A stretch of DNA of 32,591 nucleotides, taken from assembly GCA_032718475.1 (NCBI GenBank), contig JAUCBJ010005914.1:1-32591 (forward strand), given 5' to 3'. A program made the translations under genes and the position numbers. The DNA is from Nemertoderma westbladi. Taxonomy: Eukaryota; Xenacoelomorpha; Nemertodermatida; Nemertodermatidae. A model generated the notes under the pieces. That model had not been told where the DNA came from. It did no database searches and saw only the letters and a program-made list of their open reading frames with translations. Below, in pieces: positions 9,801 through 18,879 of the stretch (its first letter is position 1; every line of letters starts with the position of its first letter).

Positions 9801-9984
9801 TACCACGGCGGAGAGTAGACAGGCCAAGGGAGCGGAGAAAGTAACACGACAACCCAATCACCCAGCTGGTCGTTTATGTTTACTGGAAAGAGACCAAAAA
9901 CTGTCCGGAAACTATGGAAGGCAAGATACTCTTCCTACGACCACTTCCCTAATCCGACAAATATCTAGGGACTCCATAACGTAA
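6835..9984 (+). CDS. BEL/Pao gag-protease polyprotein with in-frame loss of RT, RNase H and most of integrase
   Basis: The 1049-codon uninterrupted frame starts at the first ATG after the leader. Residues ~20-85 and ~125-195 are charged and coiled-coil-like. Residues ~285-465 resemble the BEL gag capsid region (DUF1759 type). Residues ~573-630 are the BEL Cys/His block, including the knuckle C606-x2-C609-x4-H614-x4-C619 and a following CAKCGAKHH. The protease region (DUF1758 type) has LLDSGS with D749, then LIGQNAHEAL and TRVGWYFTGP. Only about 40 residues later comes NLADIASRG (951-959) and GWLGGPDSL, which normally follow RNase H. The tail has HPAGRLCLLE, similar to the extreme end of BEL integrases. 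Thus ~2 kb or more of enzyme sequence was removed without breaking the frame. Capsid and protease could be functional. Confidence 0.9.
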   Translation: MSDTTQTLSDSLLEGFRMSRRLGQCLERREDRKEAERKVAATEAERKAAEAVAEAERKTSEATIQLELENLQAKQDYLKKQTRRLPVPSRTVPESEPVLDAERGTKNLSPVVSRSPATTLATPASAVEWVAEGRREMGLLLEQLREHCLCSSQQVREMEETVQQLKGTVRESRLELQKVQQSIALECDKLVNLQKGIPITPVTVCQPVRSEVLHAQGVEPTRIYTASEVETPIANPIKGDYTPVVNDIPNRPDNNPRNLYTDNSIFNNTMAQESFTRQMARTEARQAVKVGEIVKFNGDEMKWLPFNEYYKDNIQNSVLSNGEKLRFLIECLEGPPKSMALKFIGHPDGLRQVWDTLNIRYGNRNNIARYLYAKLMAPRKFLSSGIIEFSDEIQEICRQLDWLGKSHEYQNSMVVGALASTLPKGGVGTRWDKKVLYTMEQQQRDPTMADLMSFLDGEVKLQLLKQSREKTPENKVSEKPVSRRRVTPMCYTDDGESQASQEEDSGKDTEKFYHVNKTSKDVSKSKARTHHRREQVAKTPLQFPNRVHGRKPEERTRVHNVTQNKVSNIKPNCALCDGPHRLSACAEFLKKSLVDRREVMWDKRLCYNCLRRGHQRRTCYSDIKCAKCGAKHHILLQSEFERNSPSQVSEPKSHVQFSDVNDTDQSSEWEGFYTDEFSDANESCYLINTAVYRALTYEKDTDNEFPPTTFDRQPSWKPSTSNVGIREFPVVQVRVHGLNKSYIVNALLDSGSTGTFIDQELAEDIFAGQPKFRTKLNMSGIMQVWKSTLTADYYVGVLSTPQDKLGTQGIRSVKMVAIKNFANTQVEPYNWDEDESIQQLKIPRFQTDYPGVQILIGQNAHEALETLEKRPAQPQPLQTYAVRTRVGWYFTGPSRRTLEERLPSERLYQINGLEVESSEVDELTEGTPYSSDNDDINSHEDQWRHRPEMINLADIASRGATTQERIDTPGWLGGPDSLSKEEDEWPPHLTTAESRQAKGAEKVTRQPNHPAGRLCLLERDQKLSGNYGRQDTLPTTTSLIRQISRDSIT

Positions 9985-11609
9985 TAACATATGGAGTGGG
10001 TGTGTGACTATATCATTTTATATTTGTTTTTATTTTATATTTATGTATGTATTATTATGTAATTTTATTATAATCGTTTTCTTTAATTTTATTTGGTAGA
10101 ATGTTATTTTAGGGATTATTTAGTAGATTAGTGCAATATATTAGTGTTTATTACGTACGTAATTATTTATAATATATATTTAGTGCGACGGCGAGAAATA
10201 ATTATTTTTTCTCTTTCCTTACTGTCCGTATCATATTATAAATACGTGACTACAGTAAGATGAAATGTCCGTACTTATTAAAGTACAATAAAGCTCCTAC
10301 TATACTCAAGTATTATTGGTAGGCAGAGTATTAGGAATGCAAAGTTCAGATCCTCGTGTCTCGGCTAAACCAAGCTCTGGGTAGACCTTGGAAACGACTT
10401 GCCTCTTCACACTGACATTGCTTCGTGCGATATTGCTCTTCTACCTTATAACAAATAATACATATAGTAGCGTGATGTCCCTCTAACAGTAGCGTAAATC
10501 GCAAATAAATCTGTTAAACTTTTGACCTTCTGTAATTCTAGTCGATTAAGATATCGTGGCACCCACCGATATACTTGAAAGACAAATTCTAGAATCAGTG
10601 GTTAATGTCCCCAGACAAGTTCTGGAATAAATCGGTGCCCATCCTAAATATTAATTTAATATTTATTAAAATCTGTAAAATCCCGATCCTTTAAAATTTC
10701 TAGTCAATTAAGATATCGCAGTATTTACCGATATTCTTAGAAGGACTATTTTATAGAATTAAGGATCCTAAGTCCCCAGATATGCTCTGGAATAAAATTT
10801 GTGTCAATTTAACATCAAATAATAAAATTCACGGGAATAAATTTAAATTCATATTCAAATGAATTTCATAAATTGTCATTTTGTGCAATTTATAACATTC
10901 CCAAAATTCCAGTAATTAATAGATCATGGGAGCGGAGATTCATATTGAGTGTACTAGAGTGCGAGAATCTCCAATATATAGTCAATAGCCGATAAAATTA
11001 ATAAAATCATGCATAAAGAGAAGATTGACAATTAAAGAATTACTATTAAATAACATCCCAGATCTGTATACATGAGAATTGCCCTAATTCTACCGCTAGT
11101 TTTCCATAATGTCACCATGGCAACACCCACGCTAGAATTAGAAGCAAGTTAAAAGGAACAATAAAAAGCTTGCCCCATTGCGTAGCATAAGAGTATACAT
11201 AGCGCACTATTAGTATCCAAGGATACATAGTAATAACGTGACATTCTGGAAGACACTGACTAACGGACAAATGGCATGCATGTGTGCAGTAAGTAATGAT
11301 TGTATGGAATTTGTGCGTTTATAGGTGAATGTTACTACTAAAGTGTGTTTACAGTAGCTAATCGCAATTGTAAAATAGCCCTAACTCTACCGAGATAACC
11401 TCAAGTGGATTCAAGCCTTTGGGACGGACAGTGGTGGGACTTGTGCCGGTTATCGTTGTCGTGCTGTTGCTACATGTTGGCGTAAACACTGCGACAGCGG
11501 TACATCGGCGCTGAGAAACCCACTGTCCGGGGGCAAAGCCTAGTAGGCAGCGACGCCCGCTTGCCTAAATATTAACTCATATTAATATTAATAAACTCAG
11601 ATAGCAGAT
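9985..11609 (+). other. Non-coding inter-ORF region of the retrotransposon
   Basis: There is no convincing protein. It contains the duplicated two-hairpin module (10535-10796), an AT-rich stretch and an X-box-like GTCACCATGGCAAC (11111-11124). Just before ORF3 there are acceptor-like AG sites: CTCAG ending at 11600 and GCAG ending at 11607. Confidence 0.7.
10535..10796 (+). repeat. Tandem two-hairpin module
   Basis: Two units of ~163 bp each carry an ATATCG..CGATAT hairpin (10551-10572; 10713-10734). About 60 nt later each has a CCAGA..TCTGG hairpin (10611-10625; 10776-10790) followed at once by AATAAA. Loops differ (ACAAGT-like against TATGC-like) while both stems are unchanged, which is consistent with RNA structure being kept. 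Confidence 0.6.
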
Positions 11610-13058
11610 ATGACGGAATTGATAGAAGATGACCTTGGTATTAGAGAGTGATATACTCTACCTTTACAAGCGTTTGTGGATAGCTTGATACGCGGTGAAG
11701 CCGATCCGACTATTACGGAGGACGATGGTCGTTATATCGAACCGCCGATGTCCCAAGAGCAACTTACGCGTGAATTGGACTATCGAAAATTAACCGCTCG
11801 CTATACGCATCGTAATGGTACGTATATGGACTTCTTAACTACCGGCCATCCTATCGATTTACATGATACGGACGATGTAGACACCGAAAGGGAAATGGTT
11901 CTATTTAAATATCATACCCAGCGGCGTCGTAACGATAAACCGAGAATAGATCACGAAAATTCTATTCGTAACAGACTGGGAAGACGAACCAATATGTCTA
12001 GAATCTGAGGAGATTCAGCCTATCGCGCTCGGAACAGCGACAACGATTACATCCTAGAATGGTATCAAAGTCCACAGTGTCTCACTGCGTACGATTATCG
12101 CCATGCCAACTATGTTTCTCGGCAACGTTGTCGGTTATGCGCATCGAGAGACCATGTTACGCCCATGGACACAAACGTCCGCTGTTCCTATTTCCACGAA
12201 CAACCGGCGATGGAAATTTATTGCGCGTATTGCAGATTTAATAATTTGCACATTTTTGCGGTTTGCCCTCAATTTATGACTCAATGTCACCATTGTCAAC
12301 TAAAGGGACATGCCAGTTTCGATTGCCCTTTTAATCACGATTTGGAAAGCGTAGATGAAATGATCACACTACGTTACATCAGAGCTTAGGAAGCGAACAC
12401 TGATTTATATTGTGATTCGCGCCATCGCTATTATCCCGGACGCGCTTACGAAGGAGTTTATGCGTTACATCCTTATCTATTCGCTTCGGTTGAACAGAAA
12501 TCACGCATATCAAGTTACGAGCTACTGAAGCGCGTCGGAGAATGTATTTCAACCAAATTCGTACGCAAATTTCTCAGGAGTGTTAATCCTAGCGACCTTC
12601 ATTCCTATAACTTAATCAATCATATCCGTCAGGATCCGGACTATGGAGAATTGTTTGTTAACTCACACCCTGAGTTACAGGAAGTATATCGACGGCCTTA
12701 CGAATACCGAGCCCGCGAACGCGAGTTGGAAAGAACCATTAAACCAAGGAAGTTTCTAACTGCCTATGGTCCATCCACGGCCCTCGTTCAGACCACTCGT
12801 AAAGGACCCGTAAGAGCGGCTGTCTTGAAACGAGCTCTCAAAGCCGTTAGACCCCTCTCCCCGGACGTTGATGTCAATCAACCCGGTACTTCGACCGGCG
12901 GATATACCGATCGCAATCCCATGCCTTCTGATGCAATCATATTGCACCCTTCATCCAGGAGTTATAGCCCTCCTCGTAAAGTGGCTCGCCCCAAAGAGAA
13001 AAGGACTCTTGCTAGCTTTAAAAAACTGCGTAAACGCCGTCCGCGCAAGAAAGACTAA
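11610..13058 (+). pseudogene. ORF3: zinc-knuckle protein with three in-frame stops
   Basis: One reading frame of 483 codons runs from ATG 11610 to TAA 13056 with no frameshift. It is broken by TGA (11649), TGA (12006) and TAG (12387). Before the second stop the protein is acidic/charged. Then come CRLCASRDH, CAYCRFNNLH..C and CHHCQLKGHASFDC; the last is an exact retroviral-type C-x2-C-x4-H-x4-C knuckle. The C-terminal ~140 residues are basic and end KKLRKRRPRKKD, which suggests nucleic-acid binding. It sits where env would lie, but I see no signal peptide or fusion-type glycoprotein. Function is unknown. The stops may be mutations, ancestral breaks or recoded codons. Confidence 0.7.
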
Positions 13059-13128
13059 CTGTTTAGAGTATTTTTATATTTTAGAAACTGTGATTTTGTA
13101 TATTTTATAGACTTAAATCCCATTTTCT

Positions 13129-13136
13129 GGGAGCGG
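13129..13136 (+). promoter_or_regulatory. Candidate polypurine tract
   Basis: GGGAGCGG directly abuts the 3' LTR at the place where plus-strand DNA priming is expected. It is short and has one C, so it is a weak tract. Confidence 0.5.
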
Positions 13137-14320
13137 TGTAAAAGCTTTTGTGGGATAACTGATACGTTTGCCTTTGCTGGCCAGTTCCCCCCCAGTCGCT
13201 AGAATACTCTCAAAGGGATTTATAACTAAAATAGTGCAAGCTACCAGCTTATTGGCTGATGTGCTGTACGGAGATATCTGGGCTCAGTTTAATCGGCCAA
13301 CTAGCTTAGAGAGGTTGCCTTAGCCTTGCTGTTCGTGTCGGCCAATAGAATTTGCGTAGGCGTTGATTTCGACCTATCCCAGCGTTACTGAACTGAATTT
13401 CCTATCTCTATGCTCATCCTCTGTGTTGAACGGGGCTTCGTGGAATAAGGGTTTTTGGTATACTCGTATAGTGGTAGTAGTCACATGTTTCTGTTGTTGT
13501 GTTCCCATTTTTCGCCATAACACCGGCTTTTGGAACAACTCTAGCAAAAACTGCTTAGATTATAGAAAGTATAACTGTTACCGGCGGTGTTACCTCACTT
13601 AATTTAACTGCACTAATCATATTGTTTGTACTGCTATTTACCGTCAGTTATTAATTGTATCGATTTGTTGATGAAATATTGTCATTTGGAGAATATTGAT
13701 AAATCACCCAAATTTCCCAATTTCTTGATACACTACAGGTTAGAGAGACCGGCTATATATAACAATTGCGATTTATATCAATGTGGTGTGTATTGAATCT
13801 AATGTTATTTAGTAGACACTACCTGAGTCAGTTGCTGTTCTCTTTATGTGTGATCAAATATACTGACGGTCGGCAGAATAGTGTGCATGATTGTGAGTGT
13901 GATGTGACTGGTAACAAAGCATTTCCTAAAGAATGCGACTTATACTTTAATCATAAGCCTTATCGTTGCGTTTAGTATAAGTCCTAGCTCTGTTTAAATA
14001 GATAGAGCGCCACGTCCTAAAGGAACTGTTAATATTTCCCGAAAGTTAATAATATCTGTCAGAAATTACATATTAGCGATCAATCGAATAATACAGTAGG
14101 CTTACACTGCAACCTTACACTGCAATAATAAAATCTAAGCATCCGAATTCAGCCTCCCGGGTGTAGATCCATCGGGTGAATGATCGCGCATGGGCTGGCT
14201 TCGGCTAATGTTTTGTTTATTAGCATAAAATATTGTCGTATGCTAAAGGTGTGTTAATTAACTAAAAGACATATAAATTTTGGCAGGTTAAACTGCTAAA
14301 GGTCTTCAAAAGCGCGAACA
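13137..14320 (+). repeat. 3' LTR
   Basis: It has the same length as the 5' LTR (1184 bp), with three transitions between them. AATAAA is at 14127-14132. It ends 104 bp from the TRIM stop codon and points toward it. Confidence 0.95.
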
Positions 14321-14325
14321 CGGGG
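14321..14325. repeat. Target-site duplication, right copy (CGGGG)
   Basis: It pairs with 3466-3470. The following CCATAGACTGGAGCCTGTATT continues the paralogous flank seen unbroken at 29276 onward. Confidence 0.95.
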
Positions 14326-14424
14326 CCATAGACTGGAGCCTGTATTAAATGAAAGAACGAGTTAAGTAAACAGTTATATATAGTTAGCGAGTTAAAACTC
14401 AATTTATCGATAGGTGTAGCTGAT

Positions 14425-16437
14425 TCATTTAGATTTAATATAAAGTAAACTGTTACTACGAGTTTCGTACAGAAAGAATTCATTATACCCAACAGCCATC
14501 CCACGGAACCCGTTTACAGGCACGGCACCCAATCGGGATACTTTAGTTCCGCTTGTATCGTATTCATAAACCCCCAGATAATGATTCCCTTCTTCTTCTA
14601 GAGGAACTAAGTAATGCGATGATGGATACCGCAGTAGTTCCATCGCCCCGATAGGGATGGATTTACCGCAATCAAGAACGGATACCCTTCTATTCAATAC
14701 GAAAGTAACGTTGGGTCCGGTGCCGGTAGCCTCATAGTCACATAGGGATAACTTATGTTCGTTAGGTTGGAATAATCCGACGGTTAACAAGCCGAATAAA
14801 ATACCGGTGGAAAGGAGTTTCCCGGGTTCTTCGATACGGGATATCCATTCCTTAGAACAATCGCGTCGGTCCAGTTTAATCACGCAGTTGTTTGACGTTA
14901 GCAGATAATAACCACAGATGCCGACCATTGGTCCTATTGGTTGACCGCGGTATCTCTCTTTACCAAGACACAAATGTTTGACATCACCTCCGTCTGGGTT
15001 TATTACAAATACACACTCTTCCGTTGCGGCGATCCAGGTTTCCTCGTAGTAATTATCTAGAAACTTAATCTGTTTCTTTTCGGCGTTGCAGTCGGATTCT
15101 AGAATAATAGATTCACCACGTAAAGATAAAGAATCGTCGTCGTTGAATTCGTAAATATAAATCCTGTTAGTTAGGGAATCGGTTATCCCCAGGTTCCCAT
15201 GACAACCACCAATTGGACCGACTTTACCGATTCCCATTCTCCGACAGTCGATCCGACATGTTTCCTTTAGCGGCGGATCTCTTAATAAAATATCTTCGTA
15301 TTGGCGGAGGTCAAAACGTTTCTCAACCTCCAGTTCTTCTACTGGAACCGCCATCTTCTCTCCTCCATCGCCGCTATCTATAATATCAACGCGACCGGTA
15401 ATCCCTTCCAGGTCCTTCTGTAACTCGACCGGAACGAAACTAATTTCCGGTACCTCTACAACTTCGATCTCAGAAATCCGCTGCTCGATTTCTTTGTATT
15501 TCTTTAGAATCTTTGTGGCTTCCGCTATTTCTTTGATCAACTCGGAATTCTTTATCTTCTTATAATATTCGTTTTCTTCAGGAATTCCGATATTAGCGAG
15601 AATTTCCTGCGCTGCTGATATTTTTCCCGCCGTTTTGGTATTTAAATCTCGGACCTGCTTCATCATTGTATCTTCGGCTGCTTTTAATTCGTCGTATAAA
15701 TATTTGAAGTGTTTGCGGATGTCGTCGGTGGAAACTTTGGTGACGTCATCTAAATCCCCCAGAATTCCTTCCAACACTGTTAGTTTAGTCTCCAATCGTG
15801 TTCTCAACTTTCCCGGACCTTCTACTAAGTTTCGTCTGATTGAATTACAGACTTCGTTCGTATACCAGACCTCGTGATCTTTAGAAACACCGTCAACGGA
15901 ATGACATTGGCGACAAACAGTACACTCGCATTCCTCGCAATAATGGCGTTTGTTTAGACCGTGGGTTAGGCACAGATCGGGATCCGGTTCTTTAGATCCA
16001 CCAACAGCTCCTTGTATATCGAGATCTACGTCATTGGACCAGCCTCCCGTCGGTTCTCGAGCTGCTCCCGAATTAGGTGGATTGGCGACACAGACGTGGT
16101 AAAGTTCGCACTTTCTGCACAACTCGGTGTCGCAACGTTCGCAGGGATTCGTTCCTTTGTTTTTTCTGCACTCGTCGCATGTTTTTTCTTTTCGAATCAT
16201 ATCAATCATAGAGGTAATGATATGACTTACTGTCGGCAAAGAATCCAGTTTCTCTACCTCGGTGGGATTCCGACAACGAGGGCATTCCAACGAAAATCCA
16301 TCACCGCGTTGTTTAGAAAATTTTATGATGCATTTGTAACAGAAACAGTGGGAGCAGTTGATTAAAACTCGTGGTTGATGTAAAAGTCGTAGACATACGG
16401 AACATTCGAACTCTCGCTCTACTTGCTCCGGGTCCAT
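14425..16437 (-). CDS. RING/B-box/coiled-coil (TRIM-type) protein with propeller-like C terminus
   Basis: A 670-aa single-exon frame. The RING is C12-x2-C15, C28-x-H30-x2-C33-x2-C36 and C52-x2-C55. A first B-box-like Cys cluster lies at 87-116 (C87, C90, C99, C102, C107, C110, H114, C116). B-box 2 lies at 156-188 (C156, H159, C167, C170, C175, C178, H188), after a ~40-residue linker. A charged coiled coil covers about 200-325. The last ~290 residues look like repeated beta-sheet blades, as in the NHL/TRIM56-like groups, but I cannot assign blades. The RING implies ubiquitin-ligase activity; the target is unknown. The start MDPEQVEREFECSVC is shared with the paralogue. All frame-breaking changes are in the other copy, so this one is probably the working gene. 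Confidence 0.88.
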   Translation of the reverse strand: MDPEQVEREFECSVCLRLLHQPRVLINCSHCFCYKCIIKFSKQRGDGFSLECPRCRNPTEVEKLDSLPTVSHIITSMIDMIRKEKTCDECRKNKGTNPCERCDTELCRKCELYHVCVANPPNSGAAREPTGGWSNDVDLDIQGAVGGSKEPDPDLCLTHGLNKRHYCEECECTVCRQCHSVDGVSKDHEVWYTNEVCNSIRRNLVEGPGKLRTRLETKLTVLEGILGDLDDVTKVSTDDIRKHFKYLYDELKAAEDTMMKQVRDLNTKTAGKISAAQEILANIGIPEENEYYKKIKNSELIKEIAEATKILKKYKEIEQRISEIEVVEVPEISFVPVELQKDLEGITGRVDIIDSGDGGEKMAVPVEELEVEKRFDLRQYEDILLRDPPLKETCRIDCRRMGIGKVGPIGGCHGNLGITDSLTNRIYIYEFNDDDSLSLRGESIILESDCNAEKKQIKFLDNYYEETWIAATEECVFVINPDGGDVKHLCLGKERYRGQPIGPMVGICGYYLLTSNNCVIKLDRRDCSKEWISRIEEPGKLLSTGILFGLLTVGLFQPNEHKLSLCDYEATGTGPNVTFVLNRRVSVLDCGKSIPIGAMELLRYPSSHYLVPLEEEGNHYLGVYEYDTSGTKVSRLGAVPVNGFRGMAVGYNEFFLYETRSNSLLYIKSK

Positions 16438-16898
16438 TGCTGCATTGTCTGATTGTAGTCCAGTAGTCTGGCCTGGCTGTTTGGTACCGGTAGTTGCGGT
16501 TTAGTAATAAATCGTAATACTGTTTATCCTTAATACCGGTAATATTTCAAAATTCCCGCCAGTTTCTGGCAATATTTCAAATATTTCAAAATTCCCGCCA
16601 GTTTCTCGTAATACGGTTTATCCTTTATACCAGTAATCATACACCATTTATTTATTTATTTTGTGCTCGTAAAAGACCTGTTGGTCGAAAATTTGCACAC
16701 AGTTTAATTTAATTAATTAATTTGTTATTAATATTATTAATTTGTCACCGCAAGTTTGGTCGTTCTTAACAATCTCTTCTTAACAATCAATACCTTTACT
16801 CTAATGTGCTAATGCAGTACAGTAATCCTCTCGTCCAGTGCGTTCAACTGAAGTCATTAATAAGCTTATTTAAAAAACATCAGAGGCCGGTTTCACTG
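16438..16898 (-). promoter_or_regulatory. Upstream region of the intact TRIM gene
   Basis: Homology with the upstream region of the other TRIM copy resumes around 16810-16898 (AGTAATCCTCT..CAGAGGCCGGTTTCACT). Between them this copy has a local duplication containing AATTCCCGCCAGTTTCT twice (TTCCCGCC at 16553-16560 and 16592-16599). TTCCCGCC resembles an E2F site. The other copy lacks both. Confidence 0.4.
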
Positions 16899-17751
16899 GG
16901 TGTTTGAAAAAGGTGGACTGGACACAGAAAACATGGACAATGGACAGTCCAATAACGGGCGATTTGCGTCACACAGCATGTCCACCTTTTTCAGCTATGT
17001 TGTCCACCTTTCCTTTTTCAAATTTGAATAAGGTGAACTGGGTTGAGAAACAACAGGCAATGAATTGACCAATCAGATTGATTTCACATTATAGCAGCTC
17101 TGTCCACGTTTTTCAAAGATTTTCAGAAGGTTTTTATGGATTATTATTGTTATTATTATCCCATACTTACTGTGCCCAACCGAAGTTGTCGAAGTACAGT
17201 AGGCCTAGTTCAATAATATGGGGCGACCCACGAAGTCTGTGAGCTGAGCCTTACAGCCTACAGAACATTAACAGCCTACAGAGCTTACAGAATATTGGAA
17301 CGTCAATATTCTAACGCATTGCAGTAAAGTTAATTATAATAACTATCTATTGTACTGTGAGAGAAATATAATATGCTTTATTTACCGTTCATCCCGAGAT
17401 CTGTTATTAAACGACCGAGCGCAGCGAGGGAGGTAAATAAGTCCCCATATTTTGGGAGTGGCGGTCCGAAACCTTACTTCAAAGTGGAAATGGAGGCCCA
17501 AAACCTTAATTAAAACTGTCATGTAACCCCAACCTTAAATATTTTGGATACTAAATTCCACAAAATTTCTTAGATTAGATCATCATGACTTTAAGGTTAT
17601 AGGGTTACTAATGACAGTTTTAATTAGGGTTTGGGCCTACCAACTAACCCCAACCATAAAATTAAACCAATAAATCCAAGTTTAGTGCTGTACGGTACGC
17701 TAGATCTACTATTATTATACTGTAAGTCATCTATAGGGGGGCATTCCGCGC

Positions 17752-17769
17752 GGGGGGGGGGGGGGGGGG
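17752..17769. repeat. Oligo-G tract (18 G)
   Basis: This is a simple homopolymer run in a gene-free segment. It creates apparent poly-Gly and poly-Pro frames that are not genes. Confidence 0.9.
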
Positions 17770-17870
17770 TTAAATACGCCTTGGTCACCGGCAGCATTCT
17801 TAATACAGCTGCTTCCAGCATGCCGATTATAGATCAATAATTGAAAACTGAAAAAGGTGGACAGTCCAAT

Positions 17871-18049
17871 CACAGAATCACTACGAAATAGCACTGCTTT
17901 AATACGTTTCTGATTGGTCAGACTATTATCTATATTTTATGTGCCTATGTCCAGCCCACCTTTTTCAAACATCGTATTCCCAATTATGTAATTAAGAAAG
18001 CAAAAACTTGAAAAAGGTGGACAAACCAATCGCTACAAACTTTGCTTAA
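17871..18049 (+). repeat. Direct repeat, left copy (179 bp)
   Basis: It is almost identical to 18880-19059 (a few substitutions and one extra A). The two copies enclose 830 bp containing an oligo-G run and fold-back units. Confidence 0.9.
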
Positions 18050-18088
18050 CCCTATTACCACTGGGGTGTTTTGACCATTAGCACCACT

Positions 18089-18110
18089 GGGGGGGGGGGG
18101 GGGGGGGGGG
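18089..18110. repeat. Oligo-G tract (22 G)
   Basis: A homopolymer run just inside the left direct repeat of the 17.87-19.06 kb structure. Confidence 0.9.
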
Positions 18111-18344
18111 CGATTCGGCCCACCCACTATATTTTTGTAGTCGTCCAATGAAATCCTACATAATTTGGGCTGTTGGTGAAAGAACTATAGATGAACACTA
18201 CCAAACCTTAAAAAGTTAAAATTTCATAAGCAGGGACTCATAATTTTGATGAAAAATAAAAGTAGTCCCAGCACAAAATTACAAAATTTTTCGTTTTCTA
18301 AAAACTAATAGTGTGGCAGTGTTGGCTAGATTTAGTAGGTTTTT

Positions 18345-18867
18345 CAAGACGCTGAATCGAATGTGATTATATTCCACTTCCAAAAATTGAAGTGGATGCT
18401 ATTTTTCGTGCACCTAAGAAGTGGGCGTGGCACTTTAAATTTTGAAAAATTAGATATTCAAAAAATGCCCCTAATTTTTTTATTTCAACGCATCTTTATG
18501 GGTTTTCTGGGCCGCTGAATCGATTGAAAGTAATATAGAAGCCTGAAGACTGAGTGGTTCGCCATTTTTGGTGCACCAAAATTAGGGCGTGGCACTTATT
18601 CAAATTTTGAAAAATACGAGATTCGGAAAATAAACCAAAATTAAAATTTTAACGAATTTATATAGGTTTTCCAGACCGCTGAATCGATTGAAAGTAATAT
18701 AGAAGCCTGAAGACTTAGAAGTTAGCCATTTTTTGAAATCAAAACTTTAGTGTTTTTTCCGAATAAAGTAATTTTTAAAATTTGAAGTGCCACGCCCTAA
18801 TTTTGGTGCACCGAAAATGGCGAACCACTAAGTCTTCAGGCTTCTATATTACTTTCAATCGATACGA
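18345..18867. repeat. Tandem units ending in a fold-back
   Basis: Three ~160-bp units start near CGCTGAATCGA (18350, 18511, 18672), each with GAAGCCTGAAGACT-like, GTGCACC and GGGCGTGGCACTT-like segments (the third diverges). The segment 18764-18867 is the reverse complement of the second unit (about 18515-18620) at roughly 95% identity. The end can therefore fold into a ~100-bp hairpin. It resembles a fold-back or MITE-type element with no coding capacity. Confidence 0.75.
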
Positions 18868-18879
18868 ATACGACTACGA

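Larger units (their letters stand above)
3471..14320 (+). mobile_element. BEL/Pao-class LTR retrotransposon, internally deleted, recent
   Basis: The 10,850-bp element has two 1184-bp LTRs (3471-4654 and 13137-14320, starting TGTAAAAG and ending GCGAACA) flanked by CGGGG duplications. The class is set by the protein: a BEL-type gag capsid region, a zinc-knuckle block, a retropepsin-like aspartic protease with a DSG motif, and the NLADIASRG spacer. No reverse transcriptase, RNase H or integrase catalytic sequence is present in any frame, so it could move only with enzymes from another element. By eye the LTRs differ at three sites, all transitions (3847/13513, 3916/13582, 4165/13831), about 0.25%. 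That implies recent insertion. Confidence 0.93.

Noticed and set aside
11374-11515. Short frame with a transmembrane-like stretch (about 11440-11490), as if an env remnant
   Set aside because: It has no ATG, is about 46 codons long between stops, and has no companion ectodomain. A chance hydrophobic GT-rich segment is more likely.
12059-12241. 60-codon ORF overlapping ORF3
   Set aside because: It lies in another frame. The ORF3 frame carries the ordered Cys/His motifs and stays open on both sides apart from single stops.
17413-17446. CGAGCGCAGCGAGG palindrome-like segment as an origin or operator
   Set aside because: It is short and isolated, with nothing around it to suggest function; it probably belongs to a dispersed repeat.
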